Assembly (NCBI GenBank): GCA_037951165.1 | Contig: JBBDHG010000116.1 | Coordinates: 831,001 to 895,000 of the forward strand | From: Lophius americanus | Taxonomy: Eukaryota > Chordata > Actinopteri > Lophiiformes > Lophiidae | Length of the DNA stretch: 64,000 nt | Direction: 5' to 3' | Part shown: in pieces, positions 36,301 through 48,738 of the stretch | How positions within the stretch are numbered: position 1 is the stretch's first letter | How the letters are laid out: the number at the start of each line of letters is the position of its first letter | Notes under the pieces: generated by a model | Seen by the model: the letters and a program-made list of their open reading frames with translations, nothing else | Told to the model about the DNA's origin: nothing | Databases searched by the model: none | Program-made: the position numbers and the translations under genes

Positions 36301-39300
36301 ATAAATAATAAATCTAATAACTCCGTCACCTCCGCCGACACTCTAGCGTCCTCTAGCCGAAAGCGTGTCCAAACCGCTGGGTGTCTCGCAACAAACCGCC
36401 AATCAGAGCAGACCTCAGCCGCGCGCAGCAAGGAGCGCACATCCAAATATGGGAAGATACAGAAAAGCCCCGCCCTCAGCCTCAAGGAGTCTACTCCCAA
36501 CTGTCTGTCACCATGATGAGGGGAAGATGTGCATTGGGGGGAGGGGCTCCCTGTGGTAAAAAGGAGAGGAAAAAGTATTTTATTGTGAAACACCCAAATA
36601 AAAAGACGAGATTAAAACTGTATCACATGCGCCATGTAGAAGAGAGATACACACTTTCTATCAAAAGTATTTTCCTTTACAGCAACTTATCCTACCAGCT
36701 AATTAATGCCATGATGATGTCATCAAGCCTCCCTTAAAAACCCTCTTCTTCATGTTCTTAAAAAAATTTGCAAATATTAACAAACTGCATCTCTTTGTAT
36801 TCCTGCCTACTTTCTTTGACAGTTCTTCGCCGCCAAACTTCTCCGCTGTAAACTCTCCTGAAGTTTCTCGTTCCACCACCAGGTCTCCTTATCTTCTTTC
36901 CTCTGTCCAGGCAACACACCAAGTACCTTCCTTCTAGTCTCCTTTATCACTCTTCCTGTAGTTTCCCCTCCATTGGCAGTTCATCACTACAACCCAGAGC
37001 CCAGAGTTTCAACTCCTGCCTGAATCCCACAGCATTCCTTCAATCCTCTCCTTAACTTTAGTTATGAAAGCTGAAATTAGTGAACCATAGCTCTTTTTCT
37101 CAGCGCAGAAAAATGTTTTAAGTTTCTTCTGGACCCCTGGAGGTGGCGGCACTCTGGTTCTGGTTCACCAGTGTTACCTGCAACAGGAGTGTCAGTCTTT
37201 GCGAGGACAAGTCTCTTCCTCTCAGAGCTGCTCCAAAATATCTCCTCTTCCTCATCCTCTTCCTCAGTGCTGTGGTGTCGACAGCTTCTTCTGCTCCACG
37301 TTCTCCCGTCTCCGTCACCCATCCTTGAAACCAGAAGCAGAAGATACAGAAAGGCCCTAAACTCTGAGGGCATTTTCTTTATGTTTACATATTTAATATA
37401 ATTTCTGGACATTTTTATTTTATTTCATTTATTTTGTTCAAGTGTTTGTCTAATGTTGAGACAGTACGTGTGTGAGTCGGGAGAAGAATCAACATCTGAG
37501 ACTAAATACAACAAAGTGTTGAACAGACCCTTAAATCCCCTCCCCTACCAGAATCTCTCTCTCCCAGCGTCTCTTCGTCCCCTCTCTAGTTCTGTCCAAG
37601 ATAGAGGACAGGGTCGGAAGTCAGCATCCCAACCCTCTGAACCCAGAGACATGGTCCGGGCATGTCCTGTCAGACCACTGGGAGACACAGAGCAGAACTT
37701 CAGGCTGGACGAACCATAATGAGAAGGTTTCTTGTCAGTAGAGCTGCGGTGTGTTCCAGTACCTGTGGAAGTGTGGGACATACAGATGATCTCCCAGTCT
37801 GTAAGAGTCTGACACACTGTAACTCCTCTGGAGGATAGAGGGAAGATGGGGATGAAGAAAAAGAAAAGGAGGTGTAAGCAGAGTGAGGGAGAAATTACAT
37901 ATGAAATTAGTGAATAGATTTAAAGAGACCATTCACCCTAAATCACAAAAAAACAGATTACTCTAAATACATCTCACCTGAGGGAACAGGGACACCTGAT
38001 CAAATATCGAATGCAAGTAAAAGCCGTTTGGCTGATAGACAGCTGCTGCTAACATTAGCATATCCGCAGCTAATATTAGCAATTCTGCAGCCATTGCCGC
38101 TACTAAGATTAACATCTGTCCAGCATTATATCCTCCATGATAACCTAAGGCCTTGACAACTTCAGGACACCATCAGGTAAGTAATTAGCTAGTTGTGAAA
38201 TTTGTTGTTAGCATAGGTTAACGAGTATTAATTTCAGCTATGGTCAATAAAATAAGCTAGGTGATGTAAAATGTTGGCTTATTTATGTTTTATGTATAGT
38301 AGCGGTTGCTGACAACAGTAGCTAACACCAGCTATCATAGCTGTAGTTGGGTAACACCAGCTATCATAGCTATAGTTGGGTACAACCAGCTATCATAGCT
38401 ATAGTTGGGTAACACCAGCTATCATAGCTATAGTTGGGTAACATCAGCTATCATAGCTATAGTTGGGTAACACCAGCTATCATAGCTATAGTTGGGTAAC
38501 ACCAGCTATCATAGCTATAGTTGGGTAACACCAGCTATCATAGCTATAGTTGGGTAACAACAGCTATCATAGCTATAGCTGGGTAACACCAGCTATCATA
38601 GCTATAGTTGGGTAACACCAGCTATCATAGCTATAGTTGGGTAACAACAGCTATCATAGCTATAGTTGGGTAACACCAGCTATCATAGCTATAGTTGGGT
38701 AACACCAGCTATCATAGCTATAGTTGGGTAACACCAGCTATCATAGCTATAGTTGGGTAACACCAGCTATCATAGCTATAGTTGGGTAACACCAGCTATC
38801 ATAGCTATAGTTGGGTAACAACAGCTATCATAGCTATAGTTGGGTAACAACAGCTATCATAGCTATAGTTGGGTAACACCAGCTATCATAGCTATAGTTG
38901 GGTAACACCAGCTATCATAGCTATAGTTGGGTAACACCAGCTATCATAGCTATAGTTGGGTAACAACAGCTATCATAGCTATAGTTGGGTAACACCAGCT
39001 ATCATAGCTATAGTTGGGTAACACCAGCTATCATAGCTATAGTTGGGTAACACCAGCTATCATAGCTATAGTTGGGTAACACCAGCTATCATAGCTATAG
39101 TTGGGTAACACCAGCTATCATAGCTATAGTTGGGTAACAACAGCTATCATAGCTATAGTTGGGTAACAACAGCTATCATAGCTATAGTTGGGTAACACCA
39201 GCTATCATAGCTATAGTTGGGTAACACCAGCTATCATAGCTATAGTTGGGTAACACCAGCTATCATAGCTATAGTTGGGTAACAACAGCTATCATAGCTA

Positions 39301-40846
39301 TAGTTGGGTAACACCAGCTATCATAGCTATAGTTGGGTATAGTTGGCTGCATTTAAACCATCCCTGATGAGCAGTGGGTAGATATCTGCAGCGCCCGCAG
39401 AGTATCTGCCCTCTAGCTATTATTGATAACGTTAGCTAATGCAAGTATAATATTTACAGGGGGTTAACATTAGAAATAAAATCTCTAACTTGGAAAGCTA
39501 TTGTAGCTTAATTTCGATGATATTGGTTAATATAGTTTGTTACACACAAAACAACTACTTTTGCTAATGTAAGTTAATGGCAGTTATCATAGCTAAAGTT
39601 TTCTAGTATGAGCTATTATACCTAACGTTTGCTTATACCAGTTATCATAGCTAAAGTGAGCTAATATAAGCTACATTAGCAAAGGTAACCTAATACCAGT
39701 TATCAAAGCTAAAGTTTTCTAGTATGAGCTCTTATACCTAACATTTGATATTGTAGTTATCACAGTTAAAGTTATAGTAAATAATAGCTAAGACAGTTAA
39801 CATGAAAGCTAAAGTTAGCTGACACGAGCTACAATAGCTATGATTAATTTCTTTATAACGTAGATGTCAACGATTTTATGTGGATGTTCTCACCCGGTAT
39901 CCAGAGGTAGCTTCCTTCATGTCAGTGATGATGTCATCGGTGCTGGTGTCCATACTGCGCCCTCCTGGTGTGTGTCCACTTGCTGGTCCAGTTGTTTGTG
40001 AGTTTAGCAGCAGCAAGTGTTGCTCTGCGTAATCGACTCGCTCCAAAAGCGTCTCAATGAACACCTGGAATCATACTCAGTGATGTAACATCGACGGGGG
40101 GTGGGGCATATAAACATGGCTTGAACAACAATCAAACATTCAACATTCAACGAGCAGGAGTTCAGTGGACCGGGAACGATCTCTGACATTCACCTGCAGT
40201 CTGGATTTGGCTTCAGTCTCCTTCTCCGCCGTTTTCCTTAGAAAACTCTCAATGTCTGCCATCCCCCTGAAAAACACAGATGATGTCACTTCTTGTTGGC
40301 TCAAGTTCACCAACAGGAAATGTAAGAGGACATTCCCCCTCAGGCATCTCTGGCCTGTCATTAGACATTCATCAAGACAGCTGAGGCTCCAATGCTGCTA
40401 AACATTGTGTTCCCTCAGTGGAAACGCTGCTGCAGACTGATGCTCCGTATTATGGGATGTATTATACCATAAACACAGACAAGAAGCTCCGTGTCAAAAA
40501 ACCTGCTTTAATTGCCTCACTTCCCATTTGACCCACCAGACATTGCTGCAATGATTAAAACAATAAATGCAAAAATGCTAGTCTGTTGAAAACAACATGT
40601 AAAATGCTAGCTTATTGAGGATAGCCGATGCTCACATGTCAGTTTGTTTAAAACAATGTTGCTAAGATGATAGTGCGATGAAAATAACTGAATAGAAAGT
40701 AAATTACTGACCGCTGTCGTTCTCTCAGCTCTTCCTCTTTTCTATCGAGAGCTTTCCTCAATTTCTCCATCATCTCCATGGCAACAGAGACCTGATAATT
40801 ACAAAACAAACAAACAAATGAACATGATAAATATGAATTCAGAGTG

Positions 40847-40883
<37 letters not shown>

Positions 40884-41702
40884 GTATATCTTCACTGACC
40901 TCTCTCGACAGGTATGCAGCTCTCTCCTCCACTTCCTGTTTCTCACGCTTCAGTTGCTCGCCATCTTGTCTCTTCGCCTCTAGCTCTGCCTCCCTTCTAC
41001 GCAGCTCTGTCTCAAGTTGACCAACGCGGAGGTTTACCCTCTCCTCCACCTCTGCATACCTGCAAGCATCTTTACAATTTAGGCCGAGCCCCAGTCTCTC
41101 TTCCAGCCCGATCCTCAATGATAAACCGACCCCTAGGCCCAGATTGACCCCCACATCGCTGATGGTTCTCCCAGGAAACGGTTCCCTGTAACTGTTGAGG
41201 GCCAGAGCATTGGAAGGGTCTTCAGGAGGTCCAGGATCTGAAATAGCAAAGAGTTTCCTGACCAGCTGGACGGAGGCTGAGGATGAAGCCAGATCCAGAT
41301 AGTTTAGTGGCAGGGGGAGGGTCTGGGCTTCCAGGCCAGGAGGAAAGCCCCGTCTCTGGGCTACAACCTTGCTGGGGAGTGGGAGGAGAGCAACAGGTCT
41401 GGAGCTCCTGACACGAGTCTGAAATGAAAGATTAAGATATCTGATAATCTTGACCCACATCAGTATCGACCAGAGTGCATCTGGAATCAGCATCAGCACA
41501 GACAGCCCCACACACACAAGGCATTTTTATTGCGGTTCTGTTCAGCTGTTCTGGAGGACTCTACCTGCGAAAGGAGCAGCAGAGTCTCGTAGGTGTGCCT
41601 GCTGACCAGGTGAGCATGGAGCTCCGGTACAGAGGAGAACCGGTACTTTCCATCGCAGCAGGGACATAAATTGGCCAGCTCCAAGGACGAGGAGGAAGAC
41701 AT
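33352..41702 (-). CDS. fbxo41: F-box only protein 41
   Basis: F-box protein, known as a neuronal substrate adaptor of SCF ubiquitin ligases. Exons from 5' to 3' (plus coordinates): 41565-41702, 40900-41418, 40712-40791, 40194-40266, 39894-40064, 37763-37827, 37178-37323, 36330-36550, 36125-36240, 35714-35866, 34126-34221, 33915-34033, 33661-33819, 33352-33503. The sum is 2208 bp, 735 aa, with all phases consistent. The N-terminus has an atypical zinc finger (CPCCDGKYRF..HLVSRHTYETL). A Glu/Arg-rich coiled coil follows (LETELRRREAELEAKRQ), then the F-box (FCIFPYLDVRSLLRAAEVCS). Leucine-rich repeats come last (ILTERTLWLASCYCRNLQTL, VGGAGCGTQG, LQVLELECITDLGLQAA). The protein ends ..EEPDTQEARHLFREILATL.., as expected for the family. 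Shorter than human FBXO41 (about 875 aa) because Gly/Pro-rich linkers are reduced. Intron 5 holds the 29-bp minisatellite and intron 7 an RTE fragment. Start: first ATG of the zinc-finger exon. Confidence 0.93.
35265..35392 (-). mobile_element. tRNA-derived SINE fragment in fbxo41 intron 10
   Basis: On the minus strand the sequence has A box TGGATCAGTTGG and B box GGTTCGATCTG. The 'cttgctcaacgatactttgacatgtagac' body is typical of fish SINEs. Confidence 0.55.
36245..36310 (+). repeat. (CA)n and (TAA)n microsatellites in fbxo41 intron 8
   Basis: A CA tract followed closely by a TAA tract, between the F-box exon and the next exon. Confidence 0.9.
36740..37040 (-). mobile_element. RTE-clade LINE fragment in fbxo41 intron 7
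   Basis: The plus-strand text 'accaccaggtctccttatcttctttcctctgtcc' and neighbours parallel 47240-47360, so this is another decayed piece of the same family. No frame survives. Confidence 0.6.
38321..39346 (+). repeat. 29-bp minisatellite with 11-unit higher-order repeat, fbxo41 intron 5
   Basis: About 35 near-identical units of GGTAACACCAGCTATCATAG plus CTATAGTTG. Units differ mainly at AACACC versus AACAAC. From 38641 the order of variants repeats exactly: one AAC, five ACC, two AAC, three ACC. This 319-bp block occurs twice (to about 39278), followed by the first two units of a third copy. Confidence 0.97.
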
Positions 41703-41823
41703 GGTCCGACCTGTATGATAAACATCACCAGTTAATTGATAATGGGACCAGAACCACCAGTGGTAGATTAAGGCAGTTTTCCTTCAGCACACATTCCTGA
41801 GGTGCACCTGACTAGAATAGGGT

Positions 41824-41824
<1 letters not shown>

Positions 41825-41858
<34 letters not shown>
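41825..41858 (+). repeat. (TG)n microsatellite
   Basis: A TG dinucleotide tract just upstream of the fbxo41 start codon exon. Confidence 0.95.
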
Positions 41859-43929
41859 CGCTTCATAATTGATGGGGATAAAGATTTAATGAGACGGTCT
41901 ACCGAACTCTGGTCTGACGTTAGTGGGTCGCGTGTGTTTCTTGGAGGATGATGAAGCAGCGGGGCATGAAGCGGTCGATCGCGTCATGAATTTAAACACG
42001 GGCGGATGAGCAGGAACAAAGAAGCTGACCTGACGTCATGACATATCTCATATAATATATACCAGATAATAAACATGTCACAGCATCTATGCAGTCAGAT
42101 CCACTACCTGTCTGCTGTCTACCTGTGTTGTTATCATGACGACAGTGATTGGTTACAGGAATATTTGACAATTCAGCATCTTCTTGTTACATCTTTACTA
42201 AGAATCCTACCCTCTGTCTTAACATGTTTTTGCATGTTGCAAAGGAGCTTTTGTCTAGGAAGTTTATATAGAGTCAGTGGCTGGATGTAAGATAAGATAA
42301 GATGTGTGTTGAGACTTGTAAAAATGCTAAGCTAATACGATCAATATTGGAAAAATCCCCAACATCAGCTCACACCACTAGCTGGTTAATTACCTAATGA
42401 AGTGATGATTATGTCATGACATTGTTGGCTCACCTAAAGACTTATTATGTTTCCACTATATTGTGCAATTGTCTTATGGTAGCTATGATAGCAGAAATGA
42501 GAATTTGAAATCACCTAACTTTTGCTAGGGTATCTAAACTTAGATAACATTAAAACAATTCCAAATTAGCTAATGTTAGCGGTGACAGTAGACATTAGCG
42601 ACCTTTAGCTATTGTAGCCGAAGTACATTCAGCTGTGAAGCTAACTTTAACTGTGGTAAATGAACTTAAATAACATTTACATGAATCCCTGAAGTTAGCC
42701 AACTGCAGCCATGCTAGCTGGCATTGGTTTAAAAAGACAGTGAACGGGTAACATTAACAACAACTTCTCAAACAAACTTATTATTCACATGATAATGATG
42801 TCATGGAGTACTTGAGAAATGTATGGTGGGGGATCTTTGTCTTACATTACCTCCATGGACCTCTGCAGTCATTTAGCCATGCCCATTCCTTAAACCTATA
42901 TCAGATGTAGAATTTAACACACCTGACGTGGATTTTCAGGAAATTTTGAGCTCCTCCAAAGCAGAAAAAAAAATCTTTAAAACATTTAATATACCTCTGG
43001 GTACCATGCGTATTTTAACCTGATATTAAAAAAACAATTCCACATATTCTTCAATTCTTTCCAGATTTTAAAAGGACTTTTTTTAAATTGAAAATGATCA
43101 ATTAATTCTAATCTTTCTTTAAACATTGATCCTGTAACTGTAATTTAACTCTAATTTACTGAAACCCATTAATTTGGATGTGAACGGACAGAAACTAGTT
43201 CCCTGAAACAGGAACGTTAGGGCAAATGCAGGAAGTCCATTAAAAAAAATTTTAATCCAAAAATTAAAGGCTGTTTCCTTATTTTTTCTATTGTTTGAAT
43301 CAAATTTGTTCGATGATGCAGGGATTTAAAAAACATTTATAAACTTCTTCTGCTCTGTGGGTCCCTGAACACATCACCTACCTGTCACTCAGCACATCCT
43401 AAAATCCTTTGCCATGGTTACTTGGTTTCCGCCCAGGAATTAATCCCATCCTCGGCAGGTGGACTGAATCCTGCGACAGGGGCAGCGAGGAGAAAGAAGC
43501 TGCTGCGTCCGTCTCTGAGCCCGGTCAGTGGTTTCTAACTATCGACCCTCAAGCCACACCCCTCTACTGACGTCAGAGCCGCGTGACGGCTCAGATCTGA
43601 TGATGTCGGAGCAGAGGAGGGTTTGGGGTTCAAACCCCTCTGTAATTAACACCTCAACTCACACAAACGCGTTTTAATTTTTAGGTGATCTACTCTTTCT
43701 CTTTCTTTTATTCTTTTTCCTTATAATATACTATTTTACTGTAGTTATGTTTGAGGGGTGCATTTCTTTTTACGTCTAAAAATCTAACACATTTAAATTG
43801 AGATTTAATTTTTTTTTTTCTCTTAATCAATTTCAAAGACGAAAACTAATAACAGATTTCTTTGCAAACACATAAAGTTAGGGTGTTATTTCATTAATCT
43901 GTTCTTATGAATAAAGAATTTTCCAAGGA

Positions 43930-44545
43930 TGATAAATACATTAATTGATAAATAAAAGTTTTTTCCAAACCCAAACAGTTCTTAAGTGCGAAACATAAAT
44001 TTGTGTTCGGTTGTGTCAAAAGCTGTAAAGAAGTCTAAGAATAAAATAAAATAATAACCTTCAATCTTCAATTAAATAATTATAATCCACTAAGTCAAGC
44101 ACCAGTCGTACATTGTTATGAATTCATCTTCCTTTTGTTAAATCTGACAGTATCCGAGATCATTTGAGTGTTTCCTGTTTTTTAATCTGTTGGCATAAAT
44201 ATGAGTTAGGATTCTATAATCGTTGTGAATCATGTTTATGGGTCTAAGATTGAATATTCATTTAGGATCTTTATCTGCTTCTGGAATGAGAGTGATGATC
44301 CGCTGCTTCATAGTAGTAGGAAAAACGTCGGTGTCAGATATTTCTTTCAGCTCACAAAACATAAGATTTTTTAGATGTTCCAAGAAGTGTGGATAGAAGT
44401 TGCTTGTTAACCCGTCTCAACCTGGAGATTTGTCTAAAGATACTAATTTCATGTTTTTTTTCCACGCACCTTTTCAAAGCCGTCCTCCACTTCAGGAATC
44501 CACTCTTTAATGTGTTCAAAGAAAGTTTCAGCATCAATCATGTGT
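43930..44545 (-). mobile_element. L1-clade LINE fragment
   Basis: Read on the minus strand it gives HIKEWIPEVEDGFEKV, then RIITLIPEADKDPK, LRPINMIHNDYRILTHIYA and FLDFFTAFDTTEHKF, the order of motifs in L1-type reverse transcriptases. Stops interrupt it repeatedly. Confidence 0.75.
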
Positions 44546-44860
44546 GAACCTGGACTGTGTCACTGTATGAACCCGGGCAGTTTCAATGTGTGAACCTGGA
44601 CTGTTTATCTGTATGAACCTGGACTGTTTATCTGTATGAACCTGGACTGTTTATCTGTATAAACCTGGACTGTTTATCTGTATGAACCTGGACTGTTTAT
44701 CTGTATGAACCTGGACTGTTTATCTGTATGAACCTGGACTGTTTATCTGTATGAACCTGGACTGTTTATCTGTATGAACCTGGACTGTTTATCCGTATGA
44801 ACCTGGACTGTTTATCCGTATGAACCTGGACTGTTTATCTGTATGAACCTGGACTGTGTC
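44541..44860 (+). repeat. 23-bp minisatellite
   Basis: About 14 units of GTATGAACCTGGACTGTTTA plus TCT, very homogeneous in the middle and degenerate at both ends. It abuts the L1 fragment. Confidence 0.95.
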
Positions 44861-44989
44861 ACAGCACCAACAGTGGATTCAGAGTTTCTGTGGAAGCTTC
44901 TCTGGACTGTTGTCACTGTGGCAACACAGCCTTGACGGCTGCTAGAAGTTGCTTGGCAACAGCAACCTTTTGATGGATGTAGTGATGAT

Positions 44990-45080
44990 AATCAAATCAA
45001 ATCAAATTTATTTATATAACGGCAATTCACAACAAATGTTATCTTGAGGAATGTGAGAAGAGCGGATAAGGCAAAATTTT
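44990..45080 (+). mobile_element. Fish interspersed repeat tail (AATCAAATCAAATTTATTTAT)
   Basis: The string 'aatcaaatcaaatttatttata' followed by 'acggcaattcacaac' is a common fish interspersed repeat end. The family is not assigned. Confidence 0.5.
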
Positions 45081-45149
45081 TTTACAGGCAGCAACCTCGA
45101 GCCGATCCCATCTCTGGGTGGACGGCCTTCTGCCTTGACCAGTTGGGTT

Positions 45150-45220
45150 GAGAGAGACAGAGACAGAGAGAGAGACAGAGACAGGGAGGGAGGGAGACAG
45201 GGAGGGAGAGAGAGACAGTA
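45150..45220 (+). repeat. GAGACAGAGA purine-rich simple repeat
   Basis: An imperfect (GAGACA)n tract between the fish repeat tail at 45080 and an unrecognised open frame. Confidence 0.85.
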
Positions 45221-45844
45221 TGACTTTATTTAGCGAACAGTGAACTCAAACAATGCCATGGAAGCCGGTGCGTTTACGTTCTCAGTGTCAGCTGGCGGAG
45301 CCCCTCAAGCAAAAACGCAAAATGCGACCTCCGCCTCTTGACCTCTGTGCCAACATTCTGGCATTTTTTCTGACCTGTAATCTGTTTCTGGAGATCGTGC
45401 CACTTTTGTTTATCCACGCATCCTCCCCCACCGTCATCTAAAGGAAGCATGCCGTATTTTCTAGGTCTGAAAAGTGGACCGCTAGATTTGCAGACCAACC
45501 AAAAGCTTTCAAGGAACGCAGTAACTTCTTGAAGGGCGTACAGATCTGTCACATGGGACGCAGTGTCAGTGACAGAATCATGGCCAGGATCTGACTGAGG
45601 CTCCATGCCAGTCAGCAGAAGCTAGGAGAAAGGGAGAGAAAGAGTCCGTGAAAGAAGGGGGGAGGGACACACACATGCTAAGCAACAATAAGGACATCAG
45701 CTATACCCTCCACCCATCCATCCACTTTCCTCCGCCTCTGTGGGGCCAGGTGGAGGCCCCAGCAGGCCAGGAGGGGCCTAAAAAAATCACTCACCTCAGC
45801 AACACTCTCTATAATAGAATGATTGCGTGATAATTATAACTTTT

Positions 45845-47260
45845 TCATCTTGCCTTGTCCTTTAAATCTTCCTCTGTCACACTAACCAACTGCATGTCCT
45901 CTCTCATCTCATCCAGACTCCTCTTCTTTGTTCTTCCACTTTTTCTCCTGTCTGGCAGCTCCATCTACCAGCAACCTGTACCAATATTCTGTACTATTTT
46001 GTTGTACCACAACAACCACTATTCCTCCTCTTCATGTGTCCAAACATCTCAATCTGGTCTCTCTTACTTTCAGAGGGACACGGCTGTCACTCTGATGTCC
46101 TCCTTTCTAATCCAGCCCCTCTTCCTCACTCCCAAAGAACATCTGAACATCTTCAGCTCTGCCTCCTGTCTTTAAGTCAGAGCCACCGTCTCTAAACCAA
46201 ACAGCAGAGCTGCTCTCACTACCATCTTGTAAACATTTCCCTTCACCCTTGATGCTCCTCTTCTGTCATATTTAACTCCTTCTCCACCCTCTCCATTTGT
46301 CTTCTTCTCCTTCACCTCTTTTCCACACTCCCCGAGGCTCTGAACAATTGACCTCAAGTACTTAAACTCCTGCACCTTCTTCACTTCTACTCCTCCATCC
46401 TCACCGTTCCACCTGCCTCCGGTTCATTCACACACGTGTATTCTGACCTCCATTCCTCCTCTTTCCAGCAAATACCTCCACCCCTTCAGGTTTTCCACCT
46501 ATTCTCACTACAGATCACAATGTTAACATAAACATCATAGTCCATGGAGACTCCTGCGGGTCCTCATCTGTCAGGAAGGAAGGGGCTCAGAGACAATCCT
46601 TGGTACAGTCCCACCTCCACACACCTCAGCGCCGTCATACTGCTCTCATACATGTGCTGCACAACTCTTACATACTTTTAGCCGTTCCAGACTTCTTCGT
46701 GCAAAACCATAATTTCTCCCTCAGCACTGCGTCGTACGTTTCCTCTAAATCCACAAAGACACGATGTAACTCCTTCTGACCTTCTGCGTTCTTCTACATC
46801 TGTAGCGTTCTTTCTTTGCATGAAGCTAAACTGCTGTTCACAAATTGTCACCTCTTTTCTTAACCTAGCTTCCACTACTCTTCCCCACGTCTTCATCGTG
46901 TGGCTTCATCAGTTCTTTAAAGTACTTCTTCCATCTTGACCTCACATTTTCCTCACTTGTTTGTACAATTTCGTCACTATGCTTAAACACCCTAAGCTGC
47001 TGCACATCCTTCCCATCTCAATCCCTCTGCCTCACCAATCGGTCCCACTTCTTTTCTCCTTTCTTAGTGTCTGACTTCTCATGTAACTCGTCGTAGACCT
47101 CTGGTTTAACCTTTTCTACCTCACTCTTTGCCTTTCACCATGTCTCTTTTTTTCTTTATCTCTTGTGATATCCCACTTCTTCCCACCTCTCTAGCAATCT
47201 CCTCCTACACACACTCTCCTGAATCTCATTATTACACCACCAGGTCTCTTTATCTTCTTT
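45845..47260 (-). mobile_element. RTE-clade LINE fragment
   Basis: Same family as the 640-1586 copy. Minus-strand pieces include VVRAALLFGLETVALT (46172-46384) and WGRVVEARLRKEV (46678-46896). Plus-strand stretches at 45880-45990 align by eye with 700-830. Heavily decayed. The related sequence may continue to about 47400. Confidence 0.75.
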
Positions 47261-47699
47261 ACTGTGTCCAGAAGAGACACAGAGCACCTTCCCACCTGGC
47301 TCTCTAATCACTTTTTCTATAATTACCCAGTCATCTGGCAGTTCTTCACTGCCGCCCAGTGCCTGTCTCTGATGCTCAGCTCTACCTTTGCTCTCTTCCT
47401 CTTTTGCACCACCAGAGTCATCCTACATTCTACCATTCTATGCTGTCTGGATACGTTCCCCCCTGTCCCCATTTTGCAGTCCCCAATCTGTTTTAAATTG
47501 CATCTTCTTCCAACTGATATTCTCTTTCTTTCTTCTCCTCAGGAACAATCTTCATACACCCCCTTCAGGATCACCCCTACCCCATTTCTCCTCCCATCCA
47601 CACCATTAAACAACAGTTTGCATCCTACTCCAATGCTTGCTACTCCGTGGCTTGCGAGTTCTCTGGCTTCTGATCCGCTTTTGGAGACTCTAGGCCTCT

Positions 47700-48080
47700 A
47701 AGTCTCCATTTTCTTTTTAGATTTGACGTCGTTCGATTGAAGATACGGGTATGGATGTTAAACCATGGAGCTTCAACTTTTGTTGCAGGGCAGCGATCGA
47801 TTCGAGTTTTAGTCTTAGTTTGCCTGCAGCAGTGTAAACAAAGTAATCAATATGAGAGGGAGTGACGTTAATGCAAGATTTCTCAATAATTACCTTATCT
47901 GTCATAAGGACTCCACTTGATAAAATCTCAGATAATTCATTCAAAATGTCAGAGCAGGAGTGATATACTCTATAGCAAATATAGCTGGCTGTGGATGCTT
48001 CCATGTTAGATTTGTAAGACCAAGAGACTTGCAAAGGCTTTCGACTGAATTACAATCAGATTTAGATTCAAATAAACTCG
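47700..48080 (-). mobile_element. Possible LINE endonuclease remnant
   Basis: A minus-strand frame (47717-48034) contains ILNELSEILSSGVLMTDKVI, reminiscent of the LINE endonuclease segment before the GDFNIH motif, but that motif is not preserved. Assignment is weak. Confidence 0.35.
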
Positions 48081-48229
48081 AGTCATAGATAGCTAAAAGT
48101 CCTCTTCCTCTGCCCCTTTTTCTCGGTATGTGAGTAGTAATATGAGTAGTAGTAGTAAACTAAGAAATTCCTCATCACACAGCCATCACGATGATGAAGG
48201 ACAGAGTGGACACAATGTTTGTTTGTTTG

Positions 48230-48235
48230 TTTATT
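48230..48235 (-). terminator. Poly(A) signal of egr4
   Basis: AATAAA on the minus strand, about 500 bp past the egr4 stop codon. The interval 48236-48738 contains no coding signal and is most simply the 3' UTR. Confidence 0.55.
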
Positions 48236-48738
48236 GACAGCAGCTTCCATGCACAACAAGGGAACATTGATCTGCATCTTTACACATATCCCACAATGCA
48301 TCAGTGCAGCTCTTCCTGTGCTTCATAGAAAAGCGTGGCGGCGTCACGTGGCATTAAAGTCTATAAATATATGCTCTGATTTAAAACAGGAGACACACTA
48401 TAAAAATAGATTTATGTTACAAACATAGAACTCCTCATCAAAAATAGGTCAGACGGGAAACAACACATTCTGACATCACAGCTCATGCACAAATGTTAGA
48501 GACTGCTCCTTTTTAAGTCCAGCCACAGCTGAGCTGGTCCAAGATCAGAACCGGACCAGGAAGTCCCGAAAGCTTTCTTCCTCTCTGAATCCTGTTCACC
48601 TCCCGGCATCCTCCTGCAGTGGCATAAGCAGGCATGCGCCATAACAGCCGCCAGAACACCTGGCAAAAATCAGCGTGACGTCACGTGGGAACGCCTCCAT
48701 GACGCCCCCTGTTCTGAAATCCTGACGCTGATGGGCAC

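Larger units (their letters stand above)
41703..48229. other. Region between fbxo41 and egr4
   Basis: Contains the fbxo41 5' flank (a GC-richer patch at 43430-43640 may be its promoter or a non-coding first exon), a TAGC-rich block at 42320-42720, L1 and RTE remnants and two simple repeats. A minus-strand 110-codon open frame at 45274-45606 resembles nothing I recognise and may be repeat-derived. Confidence 0.55.

Noticed and set aside
37545..37817. Long minus-strand open frame considered as an fbxo41 exon (donor at 37548)
   Set aside because: Using it leaves a phase mismatch with the previous exon. The exon 37763-37827 (RSYSVSDSYRLGDHLYVPHF) joins exons on both sides in phase and makes the whole gene sum to 736 codons.
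38321..39346. CRISPR-like array of 29-bp repeats
   Set aside because: Units are directly adjacent with no unique spacers, and the host is eukaryotic; it is a minisatellite.
45274..45606. 110-codon minus-strand open frame
   Set aside because: No domain recognised, no start context or neighbouring exons, and it sits among LINE and simple repeats; left as unexplained sequence rather than a gene.
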